Part shown: positions 33,316 through 44,556 of the stretch, in pieces
How positions within the stretch are numbered: position 1 is the first letter of the stretch
How the letters are laid out: every line of letters begins with the position of its first letter
NCBI GenBank assembly: GCA_024760905.1
Contig: CM045733.1
Span: 66,927,501-66,991,500, forward strand
From: Plotosus lineatus
Taxonomy: Eukaryota > Chordata > Actinopteri > Siluriformes > Plotosidae
Direction of reading: 5' to 3'
DNA length: 64,000 bases
Notes under the pieces: model-generated
Told to the model about the DNA's origin: nothing
What the model saw: the letters and a program-made list of their open reading frames with translations, nothing else
The model's database searches: none
Made by a program: the position numbers and the translations under genes

Positions 33316-33904
33316 GGATATGTGTTTTCTGGTGCTTCACAAAGGTTATATCAGCTATTGGTTAATAAAGGTTCTTAAAGCAGTGTTTTCAATGTCTTTG
33401 AAGAATATTTTTAAAGATTTCCATCATCTTGTATATTTGTTGACAAACTGAAGATCTTTTAGTCCTCAGACTTCTGGAAACTACCTTTGTCCCAAATGAT
33501 AATTCTGGTCATCTTTTGATATCACCTGTAGCATCTTAAGTTTTCTCCCTAACTTGGACATTTGTTCTTTCATTAAAAGCATTTTTTTAATAAATATAAA
33601 AGATGTATACAAGGTTATGTCTTAACGGGGGATGGCACCATATACATTTTTAATAGAAAAAAAAAAAAAAAAAAAACCATGACTGCTCTTTTCTCCCCAT
33701 CTATTTTCTTTCTGTGGCCATCACACACAGGAGAGGCGACAATCCACTTTGGAAGTCCCAGAACATCCCAAGGTCACATCAACATATCACAAAAACAATT
33801 GCAAAAATCGACAACAGGTCCCTTATAAGTTGTGTCTTTCTCTGCATCCCATCGCCAGTTTTCATTTAGTTTTTCCTCTTCTAAATAACAATCAAATATC
33901 AGAC
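33316..33904. other. No recognised gene; A18 tract near 33658
   Basis: AT-rich sequence with a long A run; no further feature. Confidence 0.5.
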
Positions 33905-34222
33905 ATGAGGAGCATGGTGGCTCAGTTAACTCACAGTGAGATGGTGCTACTCAGAGTTAACTCTCCCTGTTCTCTTTCCATGTTCTCCCTGTGTCTGTGT
34001 TGGTCTTCTCTGTGTGATCTGGTTTCCTCCAAGAGTCGAAAGACATGCACATTAGGTCAATTATCTACTGCAAATTACCCATTAGTGTGGATGTAAATGA
34101 ATGCTTGTGAATGCTTGTTTGTGCTCACCGGGTGTACCCCGCCCTTCAACCAAAGTTAAATGATTCCCAGTTTTTCCATGACCTCGACTGATAAGCAGTG
34201 TAGATAATAGATGAATGGAAGG
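33905..34222 (+). mobile_element. V-SINE, diverged full-length copy
   Basis: Head GGAGCATGGTGGCTCAGTTA, core CCATGTTCTCCCTGTGTCTG, GGTTTCCTCCAAGAGTC, tail GGGTGTACCCCGCCC, then an AGATGAATGG end. Confidence 0.8.
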
Positions 34223-34302
34223 CAGACCTTCATCAATATTTATTACTTTACCAATAGGTTTTGCAATGAAGAAAGCAATATTTGGGTTTTGCAAGCTCTG
34301 TC

Positions 34303-34635
34303 GAAATGCTCCCCTTCAGCCAAGTCATCAGCAACCAAAGATTATCATTTCAATGCCATGCTGATGACACATAATTTTACATAAAACCAGCCACAGGTCC
34401 AACCACCACTGCAATCACTAAAGTACGAACCTCATTCCTTGCAAATGTAAAGGATTGGATGGAAAAAGCTTTCTCTTTATATACAGCTTCAGGACAGTTA
34501 CTATTTTGCTTGATATCCACCAGCAGGTACAAAAGTCTACTCTTACACACTTAAACTTCCCGGGCTAAAAAAATTCCTCTCTTTGCCTCAGTCTGCGATC
34601 TGAGTGTATTGCTTGACTCTCTGAACCCTTTAACT
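34303..34635 (+). mobile_element. L2-type LINE RT fragment with ADD motif
   Basis: The frame through 34350 reads FQCHADDT, a stop, FYIKPATG, then AITKVRTSFLANVKDWMEKA. This fits the RT palm motif (usual Y-A-D-D with the first residue here H) and the following helix of fish L2-type elements. One in-frame stop right after ADDT and loss of both ends make it a relic. Confidence 0.65.
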
Positions 34636-35258
34636 GCCACAGGAACAATGGGCCGGTCCTGTGTATCACTGGTATGGACATCAGTGGTTATGTTGTAAAT
34701 TAGTTTGCGTAGAGTAAGAAAAAATAGCAATTTCTACTTTAGATATACATTTTAATGCATTCATCCACACACTGCTACCAAATTTGCAGAAATGTTCCAA
34801 TGTTTTGGGGGTGCTGTATGTGTCCATGTCTTCTGTTTTGGGCAAGGATTGCTCTTTTTCTTTATAATATTTGGAAAATATTAGATCAAAATGTGAAGCA
34901 TAAAATTTTGACTCAGTTTCAGAGAATAATCTTTATATTGAAAAGATTGTGAGAAATAAAGATGGTGAGAAATGAAAAAAGCAGTATAAGTAATTTAAAT
35001 GATGATAATTATGATAATTAATGCTAATTGATTATTTAAAATCATATGGCATAAGTGATTTGCTTAAATCAATGTGGTCCTGTATGGGATTCAGATGGTG
35101 TTCTGGGAAAAATAATATATAATAATAAAAAGTTGGGAGAATTTGGCTTGTGGAAAATTTTGACTTTTGAGAACAAATTAAAAGGTGTTTTATACAATAT
35201 CCTATAGAAACATGCTAAATTATCAAATTTAAAAATAGTGGGCCAGCATGCATTTTAT

Positions 35259-35259
<1 letters not shown>
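34636..35259. other. No recognised feature
   Basis: Very AT-rich; nothing to annotate. Confidence 0.5.

Positions 35260-35336
<77 letters not shown>
35260..35336. repeat. (TG)n microsatellite
   Basis: About 38 TG units. Confidence 0.97.
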
Positions 35337-35337
<1 letters not shown>

Positions 35338-35518
35338 AATGGTTTAAGCTTATTACAATAATTTTAGACTGCGAAAGAGAATATAAGAATCAATTGAATA
35401 TAAAACAAGACTGAATATATGATGTTGTGCATTGTTTCTATATTGTATATAATATATTATTTTATATTATTTTATATTTACAAGTGGAGACTCATGTAGT
35501 TAAGGTATTGTCTAGGTA

Positions 35519-35982
35519 CCATCGGATCCCTCAGTACTTCATGCTTCAGTTTCTGTGGCTTCAGTGCATCGCGGGTTTTTCAAAAATATTCATTGAAAAA
35601 TTAAATAATGAAATTAAGGGAAAATAGGCAAAAAGGTTAAGAAAAATTCTGCAAAACAAGGCCAATTATGCCAAAAAAAACCAAAAACCCTAAACAAACA
35701 CAAAACATAAAACAACCCAAAACCTCCCATCAAAAATAGTTACACTGTTGTGAGGTGTGCATCTGCATGCGCGTGTATGTATTTATATTTCATTTACAAC
35801 GTATGCATTTTTTTTAATATTATAAGCATTTATAGCACTGAATATGTATTTATTGATATTATATACACATATGCATGTATGTACACGTCAGTTGGGGGGG
35901 GGGGGCGTTGGGGGGTGATCCTACTTTGCGAATTTCGGTGGTCGTGGGGACCCAATTAACCACGGAAAGTGAGGGATCTTTG
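35519..35982. mobile_element. Tigger/pogo-like MITE
   Basis: The ends are CCATCGGATCCCTCAGTACT and, inward on the minus strand, CAAAGATCCCTCACTTTCCG. Both sides are bordered by TA. Sub-terminal text (TGGCTTCAGTGCATCGCGGG; CTACTTTGCGAATTTCGG) is typical of fish Tigger ends. It contains a G-rich patch at 35894-35918 and no coding capacity. Confidence 0.6.
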
Positions 35983-35984
35983 TA

Positions 35985-36149
35985 ATTCAATTGATTTCAT
36001 TATTTTTCATCCTGTTGTGTAACATCCTCAGTCATGTTTTCGTACATACTTTGTTCATAACAGGATTGTTTCCAACTGTGTGTAGAAACCGCAGACTCAA
36101 TTAATCAATCAAAATTATACAGAATATATTACTATTAGATTGGCTTGTA
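35985..36149. other. No recognised feature
   Basis: AT-rich flank. Confidence 0.4.
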
Positions 36150-36560
36150 CCTTTTGCATTTTTAAAGAGTTATTTAGAATATAATTCCAATAAGTATCGT
36201 ATGAGGTAAAGACACAACCACTGATTGCACAATTGTTCACCTGTCTGAGAAATTAATTTAATATGACTGGAGATAAACTTAATGATTAGATGTGCACTGT
36301 GCTCCAAAAAATAATCACATCATCTAATATCATTAGCAGGCTGTTCCCTTGGGGGTTAAAGCCTGTAGCAATGTGTGCAACTGAAATTAATTCCCAGACC
36401 TAATCACAACTGTGATCCATGATTTGGGTTAGATTTTCTATTGCCCTGCAACAGAATCTATTAGATAACCCCCTTTAATTTGGCTCTATAATTACAATTA
36501 CAGCAAAGCAATTAGGCTGCATCTAGTAGATTTTCTGCACTGTTTTGATGCTCATACCAA
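36150..36560. other. Candidate conserved noncoding element (homeodomain-site rich)
   Basis: About 400 bp free of simple repeats and TE signatures. It has dense ATTA/TAAT cores: AGAAATTAATTTAATATGAC, CTAATATCATTAGCAGGC, GAAATTAATTCCC, TATAATTACAATTACAGC and AAGCAATTAGGCTGC. Such texture is common in vertebrate developmental enhancers. Only an alignment to other fish could show conservation. Confidence 0.3.
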
Positions 36561-36798
36561 CACGTTTCAAGCGTAACATAGTATTGTCATTTTTTTTATA
36601 AATATTTTGATTTGTGGTAATTCTATTACTTTAATCAGATTGTAATTAATAAATATAATTACACAATTAGTAAGAACTGCATATTATCAACATTAAAGGT
36701 TTTACTAAGTATTAAGAGGTTTTACACGAGGTTTGATTATATAATTACTTATTTGTTGTCAGGGCTTTAACTGCATTCCTACTGAGAAGCTGTAAATA

Positions 36799-37239
36799 CA
36801 TTCATTCATTCATTTTCTGAACTGCGTAATATTAATTAGGGTCACAGGGAGGCTGGCGTCCATCTCAGCCGACTCTGGGCGTGGGCAGAGTACGCCCTGG
36901 ACGGCTCGCCAGGCCATCGCAGGGCAGAAACACGCCGACGGCTATGCAGCTACTCTTGACGAAAGTCAGCAATGGTTCTTCTACATGAATCTCTCACCGT
37001 AGACAGTGAGAGACATGGCCGGCTTTGGATAACCCAGGTAGCTGCATATATATTTCATAAATATATGAATAAAAGCTAGTGGCCTGCCACACAATTGTTA
37101 ATTCATTACAATATTTACAGCTTGGGCAGTGGTGGCCTGGGGGTAAGGTGCTGGATCCCTTGGTAGAGGTGGGGTTCAAGCCGCACTCTCAACCTTGGGA
37201 TCCGTGATCCAGCACCTTACCCCCAGGCCACCACTGCTC
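36799..37239 (-). mobile_element. SINE-1 insertion, internally rearranged, 12-bp TSD
   Basis: The outer boundaries are defined by AAGCTGTAAATA at 36787-36798 and 37240-37251. The left part (to about 37046) is a normal reversed SINE-1 tail and body. The right part (about 37190-37239) is its reversed head. Between them lies an AT-rich filler and an inverted copy of the head plus flanking target DNA, so the insertion was later modified by an inverted duplication. Confidence 0.85.
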
Positions 37240-37285
37240 AAGCTGTAAATATTGTAATGAATTAACAATTGTGTGGCAGGCCACT
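37078..37285. repeat. Near-perfect palindrome, 80-bp arms, 48-bp loop
   Basis: Positions 37078-37157 and 37206-37285 are reverse complements at 79 of 80 positions. Each arm contains about 34 bp of SINE head (GGTGGCCTGGGGGTAAGG) and about 45 bp of SINE flank, including the TSD. The 48-bp loop holds a B-box-like GGGGTTCAAGCC. Confidence 0.97.
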
Positions 37286-37555
37286 CGTTTTTGTTCACAT
37301 GTTTATTTGAAAAGTTCAAAACACAGAAGATGTGGTTCTTATAAAGTGAATAGCAGTTAATTTCAGTTCTGAATACAGCAATATTTAGATTTAAAGTGGC
37401 CACATAGTGAAATATCTTTACACATATCATACCTTTACAGTTTTGCTTTGCTTTACATTTTTTTATATAAAAAATAAATTAAAGTATTGAAAATAAAGTC
37501 CTTTTGATGATCAACCACTCTTAGTGCTACTTTCTTTCCAAAAATGCAACGAGCT

Positions 37556-38060
37556 CTTTTCCTTTCGGCTTTTCCCTTCAGGGGGCGCCACAGCGAATCA
37601 TCTGCCTCCATCTCGCCCTATCCTCTGCATCTTCTTCTCTTACACCAATGACCTTCACCACACCAATGACCTTCCTTCACCACATCCATGAATCGTCTCT
37701 TTGGTCTTCCTCTAGGCCTTCTGCCTGGTAGTTCCAGCCTCAGCATCCTACTACCAATATACTCACTATCCCTCCTCTGTACATGTCCAAACCATCTCAA
37801 TCTAGCCTCTCTGACTTTGTCTCCAAAACATCTTACATGCTCTGTCCCTCTGATGTACTCATTTCTGATCCTATCCATCCTCGTTACTCCCAAAGAGAAC
37901 CTCAACATTTTCATCTCTGCTACCTCCAGCTCTGCCTCCTGTCTTTTCCCCAGGGCTACTGTTTCTAAACCATACAACATCGTTGGCCTCATCACCGTCT
38001 TGTACACTTTTCCTTTCATTCTTTCTATGATGTTTATCTCTACTGTGAGTAATTTTCTGC
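37556..38060 (-). mobile_element. LINE-D 3' end with long open C-terminal frame
   Basis: The minus strand carries a frame open for 153 codons (38079-37618) with GKVYKTVMRPTMLYGLETVA, ELEVAEMKMLRFSLGVTRMD, RIRNEYIRGTEHVRCFGDKV, LRWFGHVQRRDSEYIGSRML and GRRPRGRPKRRFMDVVKE. It ends with the CACAGCGAATCATCTGCC-type 3' end (plus-strand text). This is the C-terminal region of a non-LTR retrotransposon protein, downstream of the RT catalytic part, which is missing. A small duplication (two ATGACCTTC units at 37648-37672) disturbs the last residues. Confidence 0.9.
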
Positions 38061-38064
38061 ATTC

Positions 38065-38240
38065 GCATTGTTTCATCATGGCATTTGGTAGATGTCCTTA
38101 TCCATATAAACTTAAATTTCTCCTTCATTTATAAGGTTCAGCAGTTGACGGTCAACGGCCTAGTCTTGAACTACTGCTCAGAAGCACAGAGCCTTAGCCA
38201 CTGTACAACAGCTGACCCAATTTGTACTGCATTTGCATTA
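38065..38240 (-). mobile_element. Dispersed repeat fragment (unnamed)
   Basis: TTTGGTAGATGTCCTTATCC, GGTTCAGCAGTTGACGGTCA and CTTAGCCACTGTACAACAGC (plus strand) resemble a common fish short repeat. I cannot assign it with certainty. Confidence 0.4.
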
Positions 38241-38248
38241 TCTATGTC

Positions 38249-38396
38249 CTTAGACTGTAAGAGAAAATGGAAAACCCAAAAGAAACTACCACGGCTACAA
38301 TAGCAAGTCCCCCATCAACCGCAGGATTTTAACACAGAACCTTCCTGCTGCAAGGCAAGGCAGTGCTAATCAATACACCAGCATGCTACCCAAGCT
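38249..38396 (-). mobile_element. V-SINE head and core, diverged
   Basis: Plus-strand text ACACAGAACCTTCCTGCTGC, AAGGCAGTGCTAATCAATAC and CAGCATGCTACCC is the reversed B-box to A-box region. Confidence 0.65.
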
Positions 38397-39633
38397 ATCT
38401 ATTATGTCAATGGAAAACTAATAACACCGCAAAACCAATTTCAGATCTCTGTGTTCGCTTTACGTCAGTTGATCACAAAGTTAGCAATGCTATGAAACAT
38501 TGTTTGGATGAACTATACAAATAATACAAGCGTACAACTCATACAAATTCTTTAGAGGTAGACAAAAAGTGAATAACCCCAAAAGATTTTGACTTTAGCA
38601 AAACATCACAAGGCTCATCTTGGATACATCCTGCCCGATATGCTCAGCCTGATATACTACCATCAATATTTTATATCTTAATTGGCCATGAGGCTTGAGA
38701 TGTCACAAACATCAACCAACTTGCTTGAAATCCTACTTGGGAGTGACGGGATACTGTGAAATATGCTTTTAGACATCACCCTATGTGAACACTAGAGCTT
38801 TAGTTATGCCAGCACATGCCAGAGTTTGTTTAAATCATTCTCACACTGTGAGATCGACTATTTATGGGATACTTTTTTTGGAGTCCACATACAGTATTTT
38901 ACATGATTTAATTGATGTCACATCACCGCCTCTGCCTCGGCGCCAGCAGTCCAGCTCCCCTGATTTCTAGGTCAAGGCTTACTTTTGACTGCCTTCTTTG
39001 CATTCACCTGTTATCAGCTCAATGAATATAACCTATGCTTTCTAGCAGTCCTGGCTACTTGTTTTGTGATTAAGCCCGTCTGACAGTTTTATCAGTGTCC
39101 ATTCATTCTTGGGTATGCTCCTGTTTGTGCTCTGACCTTGTAACAGTCAGAGTACAGCTGTAATGCTGGTTTACACCTTGAGGTGGCGTCTTTATTTTTT
39201 GTGCTGTGTCGTGCCATGGTGCTGCTCCTCGTAATATGCTACAAATCCGGTATCCATTTTTATGCTACACAAAACGCATCTGTGCAGGAAGTGGCTCACC
39301 TAATCATTCAATTGTTTATATGTGAGCAATAGCTGTAATGCCATGTGGCCTGGCTTTGTATGGTCAGCAGTTTAATTTGCTAAATAAAGATGCAGTGTAG
39401 AAATCCTTCCACTTTTGTCTGTCATCTGTGTCTGATGCTCTGGGGCTCTGTTAACGGCGGCTATGGTTCGGCCTCATTAGCTGCAGCCATGTTACAACCT
39501 GTTCTTTCCTTTCTATATTTCATTCCAGTGAAATCCTGGCTCGATCCCACCACACCAATATACAGATGATGTGTCTGATTTTGTTTCTGATCTGAAGGCT
39601 AGTCTGAGATCGCAGTCAAATTAGGACTCATTG
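38397..39633. other. No recognised gene
   Basis: Intermediate GC. It has no extended coding frame and no named repeat. A possible polyadenylation-type AATAAA lies at 39383. Confidence 0.4.
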
Positions 39634-39670
39634 TTTTTTTTTTTTTTTTGCTTTTTTTTTTTTTTTTTTT
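39634..39670. repeat. Poly-T tract
   Basis: Two T runs separated by GC. Confidence 0.95.
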
Positions 39671-39671
39671 G

Positions 39672-40122
39672 GCTCTAATACCCCCATTTCACTGGAGCGT
39701 GGCAGACTCGCGTAAGCAAAACCGTAGTCATCCTCCACCGTTCCTCAGTCGTTCCTCAGTTATTCCGTCACCTTCCGTGTCCTTCCATACGATTCCGAAG
39801 ATATTCCTCCTCTTCCGTCAGGCCAAAATCTTCCGTTCAGCATGTTCAAAAGCACGTTCACGGAAAAATTTTCCGACAGTGTTTCCTCATGTTCCGCAGT
39901 CCTTCCGCAAACATTCCGTCTTTTCCGCAAACGTTCCGTGATCGTTCCTTTGATTCCGCAAGTCTTTCGTGAATGTTCCGCGAACATTCCTCCTTCTTCC
40001 AGGTGGTCAAAAGCAGCCACGGAATACTCACAGAAGCTTTGCGTAATACATGCGGAACATTTGCGGAACGGTTGCGGGTAAAACGGAAGACTTGCGGAAC
40101 ACTCAAGGAAGTTACTTCCACT
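39672..40122. repeat. TTCCG-rich array with opposite-strand right half
   Basis: From about 39716 to 40005 the plus strand carries some twenty TTCC words, many as TTCCG or TTCCGCAAA, spaced irregularly at roughly 9-20 bases. From 40018 to 40110 the complement (CGGAA, TTGCGGAAC) appears instead, giving an inverted layout around an unrelated 40005-40018 core. The left edge reads CCCCCATTTCACTGGAGCG. It may be the sub-terminal repeat region of an unidentified DNA transposon. No matching right terminus was found. Confidence 0.6.
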
Positions 40123-40668
40123 ATAAATTATTCCAGTTCATTCACTTTATTTTTCCTGTTTTCTTGTTCATGTAATCAAGTTTTAAAGTTATAATCACAG
40201 TGGTTTGGACTTGTGCGCATGGTTTTTAGTCTGGAATGATTGAGGTGCAAATAAAAGGAACGTATTGACATTATTGATATTAAACATATTAACATATGTA
40301 ACATTTTAAATTTGTTAAAAATTATTAACATACTGCACATTAGAAACATATGGTAAATTACAAACATATGTGAAATTTTAAATTTATTGTACATTATAAA
40401 CATATTATACGTTATAAACATATAGTATGAATGAGAGAATGAGCTTTCTTGGTCATTCCGTGTATTTAAAGGCGGAATCAGGAGCCTTTGATCTTTGCTG
40501 ATTTTTCCAGCTGTACAGCTGAACCAATGATGGTTTCCCTTTTCAACATGGTAACACAGCTTTTTGTCCTTGTTTGCTCCATGCCAGCAGCTGCACCACT
40601 GGTTGGCTAAGCCCCTCCTTTCACTGAGCGTTATGTGATGGGCTTTGGAGGGGTGTTGAAAACTCCTT
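40123..40668. other. AT-rich with ACATATT repeats
   Basis: A degenerate TATGTAACATT/AACATATT-type repetition at 40270-40430 and nothing else recognised. Confidence 0.5.
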
Positions 40669-41010
40669 TTAGCTTGTGTTGCTGTTGTTCGCTGAGCACC
40701 TTGAGATGACAGAGGAATAATGTATCCCCAGCAGCTCCTGCTGCTTTGGCAGAGAAGAAGTACCCATTGACCTTACAGACGAACCATTGACCTTACAGAG
40801 TTCCTCCACTTGTTCCATATGGTGTTCAACCATGCCAACCTGGTCAGTCAAAAGCAGGGCTTGGCTTCTCCAGCTGACACAAAGCAGTTCTTCTGTGTCA
40901 GATAACACCTCATTTTAATACATTCATGCTTGTTATCAGAGCATATCTTGACTTGTGCCAAGTCCTCTCGTGCCTGCTCGAGCTCAAACTCAGTCAAGAA
41001 ATAAGAGTTC
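40669..41010 (-). pseudogene. Coiled-coil-like coding remnant, unknown family
   Basis: Minus-strand frames give FELEQAREDLAQVKICSDNK and ECIKMRCYLTQ. After a one-base frame change they give EELLCVSWRSQALLLTDQVG, MVEHHMEQVEELCKVNGSS and SLPKQQELLGIHYSS. The two pieces look like one heptad-rich, charged protein broken by a frameshift at about 40893. An 18-base tandem duplication (CATTGACCTTACAG, 40774-40799) falls inside. I do not recognise the protein. It could be a processed pseudogene, an exon remnant or a transposon ORF. Confidence 0.3.
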
Positions 41011-41168
41011 CATGGAAGGTAGATTACACTGCTTAGGCCATAAGATTGTTCCAAAGCACAGCAGTGTGGATGAAAGCAAAGCAGTGTTGTTCAAAGAGTT
41101 TGCAGTAAACTCTGATGAATTAATTGTAGCCTGTTGAGGCTTGTTCTGACACTATGTGTGTGTCTCAC

Positions 41169-41305
41169 AGGTGGCACGGTGGCGAAGTGGTTAGGACGTC
41201 CGCCTCACAGCAAGAAGGCCTGGGTTCGATTCCTGGCCTGGGTGTTTATGTGTGGAGTCTGCATGTTCTCCTTGTGCTTGCAAAGGTTTCCTCTGGGCAT
41301 GTATG
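41169..41305 (+). mobile_element. V-SINE 5' half
   Basis: GGCACGGTGGCGAAGTGG (A box), CTCACAGCAAGAAGGCC, GGTTCGATTCC (B box) and GGAGTCTGCATGTTCTCC (core). It is one of the best-preserved heads here but truncated in the core. Confidence 0.9.
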
Positions 41306-41944
41306 ATTCAGGGATATAATTTGTATTTATTGATAAAAAAAACGTACAGAAATCACTGTATATTTGAATAAACTTTGTGCAAAAATACTATTTAAAATAT
41401 TTCTAAATTTGTTTGTAATTTGAAACACAGTCAGTGATATGATTGATTTTTGCTCTGTTAAAGTGTAAAACTAATAATAATAAATGAATAAATAAATAAA
41501 TAACAAAGAAGCCAATAACTAACAATTTGAGACCATATTTAGCATTTCGGCTCTAAATCATAAGTTGAACCAAATATTTCATTAAAACAATTTTGAGAGC
41601 AAAATATGTTGAGAAAAAGAAAAAAAAATCAAAACATCTGCTGAAACATGATTAATTAAAACAATGATCCAATAAAGAAATCATAAAATTATACCTTTCC
41701 ATTTTAATTCAAAAACATGTGCTCATATAAACAACAGTTCTCATCAGATTTATTTTCTGTGAAGTTTCTGCCATTTAACTTTTAAAAAAAAACATAAACT
41801 CCACAACCTGGAACAAATAAAACTGGGTTAATTTGTGTAAACTGTTTCAGAGTGATGCCTTTGTAGCCCTGAATCATGCTTCTGAGATTTTTCTTTACCT
41901 CCTTTCACATTCTAATTAATGTGTTCATTTGTATCACACACACC
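41306..41944. other. No recognised feature
   Basis: Very AT-rich. Confidence 0.5.
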
Positions 41945-42046
<102 letters not shown>

Positions 42047-42385
42047 AATAACTGATTACATCATCACACAAAGGCATCAGAACCATTGGTTTACAAATGT
42101 GCATACCCCAGCATGCACCACTGCAGTTTGAGATGCAAATGAAAACTTTTTTGTGTATTTGTTTTTAATGGTGGATGTAGAAAAATATGACATCGCTACA
42201 GCACATAAAATGTTAATGTGTATTCAGTTCAGTTCTTTGAGTCGTCGAAAGCAATTTGGTGTTTTTGTACTGACTAACATGTTTAAGTTCTCTTGTCATC
42301 CGTTAAATTATCATCTTTCCTATCAACAAAAACCCACCTGGTGGTGGACTTTATCATGGAGCTGCTGGAATTAAAGGGACATATA

Positions 42386-43011
42386 CTGTATTTTCTGGAC
42401 TTTTTTCATCACTCGAGAGTACAAGGCGCATTAGCAAAAAAAAAAAAGGAAAAAAATGCGTAATAAAGAAAAAAAAACATATATAAGTTACACTGAATGA
42501 TAAGACGCAAACTCATGGAAACTGTCTGCCTTGGCTTAGAAATCTGATGGCAGTTTATGTGATTTTGTGGTCCTCACTCTGATAGAGAAGGGGTTGCATT
42601 GCATGAAGCAGTACCACCATGAAAGTTCTCACAGAAAGTCATTTCTATTTATCGCCTTGACAACTACCTGGACGTAGAGACACAACTGTACTCTTGACAA
42701 GCCTCTCCCTCAGGCACGTTGCTCAAGCCCCCATGTGCGAGCTTGTTCCTCTAGCTGTGGCCATCTAGCTTTTAGCCCACGATTAGCTTTTTTTTGTTTT
42801 CTTCATTGCAGATTATTAAATCTCCGCTTTTCTGCCCTTTTGTTGCCTTCTTGTGGTTGTCAGTGTAAAAATTAAAATGGGAAATTATGTTTGTTATTAT
42901 TATGATGAACATAATTATATGTAATAATTCCACATATAAGATGCTCTGGAGTATAAGTCGCACCTTCAGCCAAAGTATTAAAAAAAGTTTAATATAGTCC
43001 AGAAAATATGG
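42386..43011. mobile_element. TA-flanked MITE with TATTTTCTGGAC ends
   Basis: The termini CTGTATTTTCTGGACT and, inward on the minus strand, CCATATTTTCTGGACT match at 14 of 16 positions and are bordered by TA on each side. Sub-terminal GAGTATAAGTCGCACC is typical of a widespread fish DNA element. Non-coding, 626 bp. Confidence 0.8.
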
Positions 43012-43805
<794 letters not shown>

Positions 43806-43810
43806 TGTGT

Positions 43811-44094
43811 CCATTTTCTGTAACTGTACGGGGAGGCTGGCGCCCATTCCAGCTGATTCCAAGCAAGGGCAGAGGCCACCCTGGACAGCTTGCCAGGCGA
43901 TAGCAGTGCGGAAGCATGCTGACGGCTTTGCAGCCTACTCTTGTCAAAAGTCAGCAAAGGTTCTTTTACATGCCTCTCACCCCAGACTGTGAGCAACATG
44001 GCTGGCCTATCTTAACTTTTTTAGCTGCAATGGGGGACAGCAGTGACAACCCAGTGAGAGTGGGGCTTGAACCCCCAACCTTAGGATCAGTGAT
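43811..44094 (-). mobile_element. SINE-1, near full length
   Basis: Plus-strand text GGGGAGGCTGGCGCCCATTC, AGCAAGGGCAGAGGCCACC, TTGTCAAAAGTCAGCAAAGG and CCTTAGGATCAGTGATCC, tail to head. The head end runs into the minisatellite at 44095. Confidence 0.88.
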
Positions 44095-44184
44095 CCACCA
44101 CTGCCCGTGCCAAGCCACCACTGCCCGTGCCAGGCCACCACTGCCCGTGCCAGGCTACCACTGCCCCTCCAGGCTACCACTGAC
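44095..44184. repeat. 20-bp minisatellite grown from the SINE-1 5' end
   Basis: The units CCACCACTGCCCGTGCCAAG, CCACCACTGCCCGTGCCAGG (twice), a 19-bp variant and a partial unit are amplified copies of the reversed SINE start (CCAGGCCACCACTGCCC). Confidence 0.95.
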
Positions 44185-44215
44185 ATATGTATGTATTGTT
44201 TGTGTTTTTATGGTT

Positions 44216-44462
44216 TCACGCAATTGAGGATGGGTTTCCCTTTTGGGCCTGGTTCCTCCCAGTGTTTCTTCCTTGCATCTACTGAGAGTTTTTTCTTGCC
44301 ACCATCACCGCCTGCTTGCTCATTAGGGATGTGTGGGGGTAATAGGAAATGTTTAAATTCTTTTATACTTTGTAAGCCCCTACTTTCACTGTATTACTGA
44401 GTAAAGCTGCTTTGCTACAATGTCAATTATGAAAAATGCAATACAAATAAAACTGAATTGAA
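44216..44462 (+). mobile_element. Fish retroelement 3' end with ATTGA-type tail
   Basis: AATTGAGGATGGGTTTCCCT, TTTCTTGCCACCATCACCG, TTGCTCATTAGGGATG, AAGCTGCTTTGCTACAATG, then ATACAAATAAAACTGAATTG. This is a recurrent fish retroelement 3' region containing AATAAA. A diverged reversed copy is at 12150-12345. Confidence 0.65.
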
Positions 44463-44512
44463 TTGGTATTGACTTGGAAAGAAACAAGCATTTAGCCAAA
44501 AAATACATTTAG

Positions 44513-44556
44513 GACTCCGGATTAATGCCACAGCCGTCCGTAGCTGGGAGCTTAAA
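44513..44556 (+). mobile_element. SINE-4 fragment
   Basis: GGATTAATGCCACAGCCGTC matches the post-B-box segment of SINE-4 at 48053 (GGTTAATGCCACAGCCATC). Confidence 0.5.

Noticed and set aside
39760..40081. Overlapping open frames on both strands suggesting a coding exon
   Set aside because: They follow from the CpG-containing TTCCG repeat text, occur in several frames at once and show no domain.
44095..44184. CRISPR-like regular repeats
   Set aside because: Contiguous 20-bp minisatellite units without spacers. There are no cas-like genes and the DNA is clearly vertebrate.
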